From: an uncultured Ruminococcus sp.
Lineage (GTDB): Bacteria > Bacillota > Clostridia > Oscillospirales > Ruminococcaceae
Direction of reading: 5' to 3'
Length of the DNA stretch: 33,355 nt
NCBI GenBank assembly: GCA_902776945.1
Contig: CACYSH010000027.1
Coordinates: 1-33,355 of the forward strand
Shown: positions 33,262 to 33,355 of the stretch, in pieces
How the letters are laid out: every line of letters starts with the position of its first letter
How positions within the stretch are numbered: the stretch's first letter is position 1
Notes under the pieces: generated by a model
Seen by the model: the letters and a program-made list of their open reading frames with translations, nothing else
The model's database searches: none
What the model was told of the DNA's origin: nothing
Position numbers and translations under genes: made by a program

Positions 33262-33355
33262 CTATTCCTCGACCAAATTCGCAACAATCTTCGCCACCCT
33301 GAACACGATGGTACGAACAAGTTCGTACCGTCGTCTTCCTCCTCGACTAACGCCA
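33262..33355 (-). other. open frame entering from the right edge, overlapping a palindrome
   Basis: On the minus strand one frame is open from the edge to TAG at 33262, ending RTIVFRVAKIVANLVEE. It could be a gene's 3' end, but it runs through the palindrome at 33305-33334, so it may be a non-coding repeat instead. Confidence 0.2.
33305..33334. repeat. 14-bp-arm palindrome related to those at 3857 and 27740
   Basis: ACGATGGTACGAAC (33305-33318) pairs with GTTCGTACCGTCGT (33321-33334), one mismatch that is G-U in RNA. The core GGTACGAAC..GTTCGTACC followed by GTCG mirrors the 3856-3879 element. Confidence 0.6.

Overview
The window looks like chromosome of a low-to-mid GC Gram-positive anaerobe of the class Clostridia, probably a gut Ruminococcus/Oscillospiraceae-type bacterium. 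The reasons are AGGAGG-type ribosome binding sites, sigma-A promoters with 17-bp spacers, the Firmicutes order of the S10-spc-alpha ribosomal cluster (secY-adk-map-infA-rpmJ-rpsM-rpsK-rpsD-rpoA-rplQ), zinc-type S14, a pyruvate formate-lyase activase and a BspA-type leucine-rich-repeat surface protein. The genus is inference only.

Left end (1-3626, + strand): a 110-bp tandem repeat is followed by a compact metal-efflux operon. It holds an SmtB-type ArsR zinc sensor with a promoter/operator in front of it, a SAM-dependent methyltransferase, a stand-alone HMA metal-binding peptide and a P1B-2 (Zn/Cd/Pb) ATPase that lacks its own HMA domain. An intrinsic terminator closes the operon. A cluster of small repeats and palindromes (3640-3932) separates it from the ribosomal operon.

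Ribosomal block (3951-20181, - strand): the complete S10-spc-alpha cluster from rpsJ to rplQ, 31 genes read from a strong promoter near 20160. Its leader of about 330 nt contains an intrinsic-terminator hairpin (possible attenuator). The cluster ends at a terminator near 3951-3983. Its one serious oddity is adk (8428-8981), which appears broken by an internal loss of about 97 bp that removes most of the NMP-binding region and shifts the frame.

Middle (20324-22721): a well-formed promoter leads into two tandem long perfect inverted repeats and an unrecognised proline-rich, charged coiled-coil protein. A homologue of the MIF tautomerase family converges on it. Next comes a complete type III toxin-antitoxin locus on the - strand: promoter, RNA with two 53/54-nt repeats whose hairpin arms covary, leaky terminator, then a ToxN/AbiQ-superfamily endoribonuclease gene. 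This is the most system-like accessory element here.

Right part (22915-33355): mostly - strand metabolic and surface genes. These are a hotdog thioesterase and class I DAHP synthase pair, a GH26-like putative glycoside hydrolase, a small zinc-ribbon protein, a lipoprotein with a poly-threonine linker and a class A beta-lactamase-like domain, an Ap4A-type Nudix hydrolase, a divergent membrane HD-GYP protein, a secreted LRR/Fn3 protein, and pflA. A short family of GCACGAAC-type palindromes recurs at three places (3857, 27740, 33305).
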